Shown in pieces: positions 59,258 to 64,000 of a DNA stretch of 64,000 nucleotides (its first letter is position 1; the number at the start of each line of letters is the position of its first letter). The stretch spans positions 1-64,000 of the forward strand of contig DLHO01000021.1 of assembly GCA_002483265.1 (NCBI GenBank), written 5' to 3'. The translations under genes were made by a program, and so were the position numbers. Origin of the DNA: Flavobacteriales bacterium UBA7666. Its GTDB lineage: Bacteria; Bacteroidota; Bacteroidia; Flavobacteriales_D; Crocinitomicaceae. Below the pieces are notes generated by a model, which saw nothing but the letters and a program-made list of their open reading frames with translations, searched no databases and was not told the origin of the DNA.

Positions 59258-60943
59258 ATGTCGGCAAAAAATCCAAAATTTATTTCATTCCAATCTGACG
59301 TATCTCATATTTCCCGACCTGAAAAGTTCACCTTCCCATTTTATTACGATCCCCATCCATTAGCTCTATTAGCAATTGACCAATTGCAAAATTATTTATC
59401 TACCCAAAAAGAGTTGAATCACAACTTCGGATTAGATGAGCAACAAGAGGGTTTAATAATTGGTAAAATGTTTGGTGTTCTGGTAGTTGAGAATAAACTT
59501 GGAGAACTTGGCTTTTTGACTGCTTTCTCCGGAAAGTTAGCTGATTCCAATGATCACGACTATTTCGTTCCTCCCGTTTTTGACATCCTCAATTCCGAAG
59601 GTTTTTTCAGAAGAGAAGAAATTGTGATTAATGAGATGACGATTGAAATTGATAAGTTGGAAAAAGAGGATGGGTACCTAAGTTCGAAATTGGAATTAGA
59701 AAAAACGATTGCAGCCTATCAGGAAGAACTTCAGAAGTATAAAAAAGAGATCAAAGAAGGGAAAGCAGCACGAAAACAAATTCGGCAGAATTCAACTGAT
59801 TTGACTCCTTCTGAATTGGAAGTTCTACTCGAAGATTTGAGACAGCAATCCATTCGTGAACAATACTTTTTGAAAGATTTTGCGGATTCTAACAAGAAAA
59901 AAATCGCGTCTTTACATGAAGTAGTGGAAGAGTTTGAAAATCAGCTCAGCGATCTGCGTGAAAAGCGTAAGAATATGTCCAATGCCTTGCAGAGAGAGAT
60001 TTTTGATTCCTATTACTTTCTGAATGGGAAGAAGGAAAGAAGAAGCCTTCAAAGCATTTTTCAAAACACAATTGACCATAAGCCACCGGCTGGAGCAGGA
60101 GAATGTGCTGCTCCGAAACTATTGCACTTTGCATTTGAGAATGAGTTGAAACCAATTTGTTTGGGTGAATTTTGGTGGGGAGCATCTCCAAGATCCGAAG
60201 TACGTGTGCACAAACAGGTTTATCCGGCTTGCCGTGGAAAATGCGAACCCATTTTGGGACACATGTTGGGTGAAACTGAAATGGATGAAAATCCAATGCT
60301 ACTGAATCCGGCAGAAAATAAAGAACTGGAAATTGTTTTTGAAGACGATTACCTGGTAATTGTAAATAAACCTGCTGAATTCCTTTCAGTTCCCGGAAAA
60401 ACAATCTCAGATTCGGTTTATACGCGCATGAAGGAGAAATATCCGACTGCAACCGGCCCACTGATTGTTCATCGTTTAGATATGTCTACTTCTGGTATTT
60501 TGGTGCTTGCAAAAGATAAAAAAGTGCACATGCATCTTCAGAAACAGTTCATTAAACGTAATGTGCAAAAACGCTATGTTGCTTTATTGGATGGTCTTGT
60601 CAAAGAAGATTCCGGGACAATTGATTTGCCTTTACGTGTGGATCTGGATGACAGACCGCGTCAGTTGATTTGCTATGAACACGGAAAACGAGCCGTAACG
60701 AAGTGGGAAGTAGTCCAACGGAGAAACAATCAAACTCTGATTTATTTCTATCCGATTACCGGTAGAACACATCAATTGCGTGTCCATTCGGCACATGTTT
60801 TGGGTTTGAATGCTCCAATTATCGGAGATGATTTGTATGGAAGCAAAGATTCCAGACTTCATTTACATGCACAGTTTCTTCAATTCACACATCCAATTAC
60901 CAAAGAAGCAATCAAGATCAAAGTCGAAGCAGAATTCGCTTAA
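59258..60943 (+). CDS. RluA-family pseudouridine synthase with long N-terminal region
   Basis: 561 residues, about twice the size of RluA. Residues 340-560 are the catalytic domain, with Asp408 in VHRLDMSTSGILVLAKD and YFYPITGRTHQLRVH. The N-terminal part includes a coiled-coil (LEKTIAAYQEELQKYKKEIKEGKAARKQIRQN) and a Cys-containing stretch (ACRGKCEPILGHMLG). It modifies uridine in rRNA or tRNA; the exact site is unknown. Confidence 0.88.
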   Translation: MSAKNPKFISFQSDVSHISRPEKFTFPFYYDPHPLALLAIDQLQNYLSTQKELNHNFGLDEQQEGLIIGKMFGVLVVENKLGELGFLTAFSGKLADSNDHDYFVPPVFDILNSEGFFRREEIVINEMTIEIDKLEKEDGYLSSKLELEKTIAAYQEELQKYKKEIKEGKAARKQIRQNSTDLTPSELEVLLEDLRQQSIREQYFLKDFADSNKKKIASLHEVVEEFENQLSDLREKRKNMSNALQREIFDSYYFLNGKKERRSLQSIFQNTIDHKPPAGAGECAAPKLLHFAFENELKPICLGEFWWGASPRSEVRVHKQVYPACRGKCEPILGHMLGETEMDENPMLLNPAENKELEIVFEDDYLVIVNKPAEFLSVPGKTISDSVYTRMKEKYPTATGPLIVHRLDMSTSGILVLAKDKKVHMHLQKQFIKRNVQKRYVALLDGLVKEDSGTIDLPLRVDLDDRPRQLICYEHGKRAVTKWEVVQRRNNQTLIYFYPITGRTHQLRVHSAHVLGLNAPIIGDDLYGSKDSRLHLHAQFLQFTHPITKEAIKIKVEAEFA

Positions 60944-60950
60944 TATTTTT

Positions 60951-60976
60951 AATTAGGAATTAGGAATTAGGAATTA
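60951..60976. repeat. Short tandem repeat AATTAGG
   Basis: Three units of AATTAGG and one partial. It includes the stop codon of the minus-strand gene that follows. Similar AATTNGTAATT blocks are near 47325 and 56541. Confidence 0.7.
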
Positions 60977-62041
60977 CTCCTGAAGCACACGATAATCCTT
61001 CTTGCGCCAGATATACCCATCCAGAATGTAATGAACCACCTGTGGCATGATTAGTAAGGGCACAAACAAACTAATGATCTGATCATCATTCAACTGCTGG
61101 AAAGTACCGTACAACCATCCGAAAGGAACGTTGTTTTCACGCCAGATAAAAACATCCCAAAGTGTTTCTTCAAAATAGGCAAAAGCAAAAACAATCCCAT
61201 AAAAGAGGAGCCATCCCCATTTGGAAAGCACTAATTTTAAGAGTGTCGGCGAGTTTTCTTTCAATTCCTTTTTCTCGCTGAAATAAACCAATGCGAGATA
61301 AGGAATCCCATGCCCGATGACATTTACCAAAGAGAAAATAAAGTCATTATTCGTTAAGACGATACTTACATAATAGGAGAAACAGGTTGCAAGAGTCAAT
61401 AGAATTCGTGGCGTGTTCCAATAACCGGAATCTTGTTTTTCCTTCCATTCAACCAACAGATACAATACCAGAATTACAATCATTAAACCATTTAGAACAG
61501 GTTCCAGTGAAGGGAGATTGATATACCAAAAATCACCGGCAGTCATCCAGTTGAAGTTTTGTTGTCCTCTTACATGCCAGATGAGAATCGGAATAACGGT
61601 AACGGCATAAATAGTGATCGATAAAATCCATTTCCGCCATTTTTGCTGTACTTCCCGTTTCGAATAAAGTCGGAAAAAACCATATTGCTGACGAATAAAA
61701 TGGAAAACGGCAAAGTAGGCAAGTAAAGACCAGAAAAGCTTGCTGCTGATAGAATAAACTAATACGCCAACAATCCATACCAGAAAAGGAACGGCAAGTA
61801 ATTTGAGCTTGTGGATCTTAAAAGCGGTGGGTTTGAAATAAGTCTTGTAAACAGTGGTATAAACATGCGCCACATCAATCGACAAAACAATCAAAATCCA
61901 GGACCAGGGAAAGATCTCTGTTTTTTGTTGATTGGTAAAGTGTTCCGGTAAAAAGAATACAATCAACGGAGGGATTGCCATGGGAGCAATAAACCACCAC
62001 AGGTCAAAAGAGGCTGATTTTATCCAGATTTTAGGCTTCAT
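60974..62041 (-). CDS. Multispan membrane protein of unknown function
   Basis: 355 residues with about nine membrane segments and conserved-looking histidines (FAVFHFIRQQYGFFRLY, VNVIGHGIPYLALVYF, LIMPQVVHYILDGYIW). It overlaps the FAD oxidoreductase gene by 11 bases, so one operon. No family named. Confidence 0.72.
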   Translation of the reverse strand: MKPKIWIKSASFDLWWFIAPMAIPPLIVFFLPEHFTNQQKTEIFPWSWILIVLSIDVAHVYTTVYKTYFKPTAFKIHKLKLLAVPFLVWIVGVLVYSISSKLFWSLLAYFAVFHFIRQQYGFFRLYSKREVQQKWRKWILSITIYAVTVIPILIWHVRGQQNFNWMTAGDFWYINLPSLEPVLNGLMIVILVLYLLVEWKEKQDSGYWNTPRILLTLATCFSYYVSIVLTNNDFIFSLVNVIGHGIPYLALVYFSEKKELKENSPTLLKLVLSKWGWLLFYGIVFAFAYFEETLWDVFIWRENNVPFGWLYGTFQQLNDDQIISLFVPLLIMPQVVHYILDGYIWRKKDYRVLQE

Positions 62042-63650
62042 GCTTTAATATTTCTGTTGCGGCTAATAAACCCAAATCAAATCCTTCCTCAAAAACGGAA
62101 TAGGAAGAATAATCAGTATGCGCCAAATGTACTCGTTTTGCTTTTTGTTTAAGTGCTAAGTATTCCTGATATTTTGAAAGTGCCCCCGGATAAGGTGTTA
62201 CCATTCCGTGTCCCCATCGTTGAAAACTAATGCTTTCAATGTGTTCTTCTATCGTTGGATGCATAGATGTTAGTTCGGAAACAACCAAATGATACATTTC
62301 TTCATCTGTCATTTTAAACAGACGCGCACGTTCAATGTGTTCATCGTTTTGATCTAGTGCTAAATAAACACTGATCACATGCTTATCTCTCGTTTGAGCA
62401 AATTCCTGATGTCTGTCGGAAACATATCCCAATCCTTTTGTTCCGAATTTGACATTATCCCACGCCAAAGGTGTTCCGTTTCCTTCCGGAATTTGATTCA
62501 GCACCACGATTCCAATCAGCCACGGATTGTGTCGGATTCCCTCAAAATAAGACTGCGGCCAATGCGGCGATTTTAGAATGTGTTTGGCAACATAAGAAGG
62601 AGAAGAAACAACGCAGGATTCTGACCGGATATGAAGGTTTTTCTTTGAGCTGAGATCAATTGCCTGAATGAATACCTGATTATCCAGTTCTTCTATCGAA
62701 TGAACAATAACATTGCGTTTAACCTGTTCCTGAATTGATTTCTCCAATATGTTAGTGAGGTATCCGTTTCCTTCAGCCCAGGTCAAAACAGTTGTTGGAT
62801 CCGTATTCCCAGGTGTTGCCTTTCTTCCCGCAAAATAATGAATCCCGGCCCAGGCAGAAACCTGATCGTATCCTGCACCAAAATCATCCCGGCAGCAATA
62901 ATCTAAAAACCAATGCAGTTCTTCTGAATGATAGTTGTGATCGGTCAGGTACTCCTTGAATGTAATGTTATCCAATGCTTCCAAATCTGTGCTGATACCA
63001 GCCCGAGAGATCGGAATATTGAACAGATCCACTCCATCTGAATTTTTGGCCAGCTTCAATTCCTTCATTTGCTTAAAAAAACGTGCAATCTCCTGATTGG
63101 ATTCTTCACTGATTCCGTATTCGGGAACCAATCCTTCATGGAAAACACCTTTGAATAATAAGCGTTCATCGGGAGCATGACACAGAAAATCTTCATTGTA
63201 AAATTGAAATCCGTTTTCTTCTTTGATGATCAAATGGTGTTCCTTCAAGAAAGAGATGAGCTCTTTATTGGTTGGATTTGCAAGTGAAAGGTAATGTGCT
63301 CCCAAAGGATATTTGGAATAGTCATTTTGTCCCGAACCTGAATTTCCGCCAACCTGATCGTTTAATTCCAGGATCAGGAAATCGGAGAATCCATTTTTCT
63401 TTAAATGATAACCGGTTGAAAGTCCGCTGACTCCTCCACCAATTATTACTGCAGGGATCTCCATCTCGATCACTGGAAAGTCTTTTGCAAAGTCGAAATT
63501 CCCACGAAGTAAATGCCCTCTATCTAATGGAGCACCAAGCCGGTTGGTGGAAATCTTTGATTTGGAACCGGAACAAGCGAGAAGGTCCGGCATCAAGATT
63601 GCAGCGGTTCCCAGTGTTCCGATGTAGCGAACGAAAGTCCTTCTTTCCAT
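62031..63650 (-). CDS. Secreted FAD/NAD(P)-binding oxidoreductase
   Basis: 539 residues from ATG 63650, starting MERRTFVRYIGTLGTAAILMPDLLACSG. This looks like a Tat-type signal (RRTFVR) with a possible lipobox LLAC. The flavin site is IGGGVSGLSTGYHL followed by LELNDQVGGNSGSG, an amine-oxidase-like Rossmann fold. The substrate is unknown; the neighbouring gene suggests polyamines. Confidence 0.85.
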   Translation of the reverse strand: MERRTFVRYIGTLGTAAILMPDLLACSGSKSKISTNRLGAPLDRGHLLRGNFDFAKDFPVIEMEIPAVIIGGGVSGLSTGYHLKKNGFSDFLILELNDQVGGNSGSGQNDYSKYPLGAHYLSLANPTNKELISFLKEHHLIIKEENGFQFYNEDFLCHAPDERLLFKGVFHEGLVPEYGISEESNQEIARFFKQMKELKLAKNSDGVDLFNIPISRAGISTDLEALDNITFKEYLTDHNYHSEELHWFLDYCCRDDFGAGYDQVSAWAGIHYFAGRKATPGNTDPTTVLTWAEGNGYLTNILEKSIQEQVKRNVIVHSIEELDNQVFIQAIDLSSKKNLHIRSESCVVSSPSYVAKHILKSPHWPQSYFEGIRHNPWLIGIVVLNQIPEGNGTPLAWDNVKFGTKGLGYVSDRHQEFAQTRDKHVISVYLALDQNDEHIERARLFKMTDEEMYHLVVSELTSMHPTIEEHIESISFQRWGHGMVTPYPGALSKYQEYLALKQKAKRVHLAHTDYSSYSVFEEGFDLGLLAATEILKHEA

Positions 63651-63651
63651 A

Positions 63652-64000
63652 CTAGTCAAATAAAGAATCCCATTCTTTTTCAAACAAAGGAATGAGTGCT
63701 TGATTATCCAATCGATTAATCACTTTTTTGTGATCTTGCATATCCGGAGGAAAGAATTTCATAGACCTGAATTCTTCGTTGGAATAATACTTGAGTTTCT
63801 TGGGCAGGGAATAGGTTTTCAGCCCATTCACATCATATCCGAAAAGAATGTAGCCCCATTCGCCAAAAGAAGGAACATACGTGTGATAAGGAATTGTTTG
63901 TAGATATGAAGCTTCGATTGTGCTATTGATACACCAGAATGATTCTTTTGCATACAATGGGGAAGTACTTTGCATAACTGCCAAAGTCCGATTGGTCATT
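63652..64000 (-). CDS. Spermidine-synthase-like protein, C-terminal part
   Basis: Only the last 116 residues are in the window; the frame continues past the right edge. TIPYHTYVPSFGEWGYILFG, LPKKLKYYSNEEFRSMKFFPPDM and the end fit the C-terminus of spermidine synthase-like membrane proteins. It is followed by 1 base before the FAD oxidoreductase start, so the three genes form one operon. Confidence 0.72.
   Translation of the reverse strand, partial: MTNRTLAVMQSTSPLYAKESFWCINSTIEASYLQTIPYHTYVPSFGEWGYILFGYDVNGLKTYSLPKKLKYYSNEEFRSMKFFPPDMQDHKKVINRLDNQALIPLFEKEWDSLFD

Overview
The window reads as a chromosomal segment of a Bacteroidota bacterium, most likely Flavobacteriales and close to Fluviicola/Crocinitomicaceae; the genus is an inference. 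The signs are: several secreted proteins with type IX secretion (T9SS) sorting domains of both type A and type B, SprB-type adhesin repeats, the TAnnTTTG -7 promoter motif in front of several genes, few Shine-Dalgarno sequences, Bacteroidota-restricted families (DUF4290, DUF4199, DUF4412, DUF6952) and moderate-to-low GC. There is no sign of a prophage, CRISPR array or insertion sequence.

Layout. 0-6 kb: a minus-strand group of two phage-tail-collar proteins, a substrate-binding-like protein without a signal peptide, a formyltransferase-like enzyme and a large SprB-repeat adhesin that runs off the left edge. 6-13 kb: two cold-shock-domain genes, an M43 metalloprotease with a type B sorting domain and a type A cargo protein. 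12.8-15.7 kb: an oxidative-stress cluster (DUF6952, thioredoxin, 2-Cys peroxiredoxin, Dps, OxyR). 15.7-29.7 kb: CAP-domain protein, gamma-carbonic anhydrase, group III truncated globin, a PKD-rich T9SS protein, a periplasmic-propeller histidine kinase with a LytTR regulator, a DUF4412 protein and an SDR-type enzyme. 30-31.3 kb: heme A synthase and a CAU tRNA.

31.3-37 kb: an AT-richer accessory stretch next to the tRNA, with a proteasome-like Ntn-hydrolase, a secreted HExxH protein, an HTH-TIR protein, and two unknowns. 37-39.5 kb: paaABCD (phenylacetyl-CoA epoxidase) without paaE. 39.6-42.3 kb: small unknown genes among degraded intergenic repeats. 42.3-45.3 kb: a BlaI/BlaR1-type pair whose BlaR1 ends in a TonB domain, divergent from a Crp-family regulator and an SRPBCC gene. 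45.3-53.3 kb: NHL-repeat protein, T9SS cargo, GH108 muramidase, tandem DUF4199 genes, lipoproteins and a DUF2306 protein. 53.4-61 kb: a DUF4290-murA-redoxin operon (MurA has Asp in place of the usual catalytic Cys), msrB, a LysM protein, prmC, a ferredoxin-CDGSH fusion and a long RluA-type pseudouridine synthase. 61-64 kb: a minus-strand operon of a multispan membrane protein, a Tat-type FAD oxidoreductase and the C-terminus of a spermidine-synthase-like protein cut by the right edge.

The most interesting uncharacterised material is (i) the collar/binding-protein/formyltransferase group beside the SprB adhesin, (ii) the tRNA-adjacent region with the Ntn-hydrolase and TIR protein, bracketed by copies of one hairpin repeat, (iii) an upstream element shared by two unrelated unknown genes, and (iv) families of short dispersed hairpin repeats, one of which shows compensatory stem changes.
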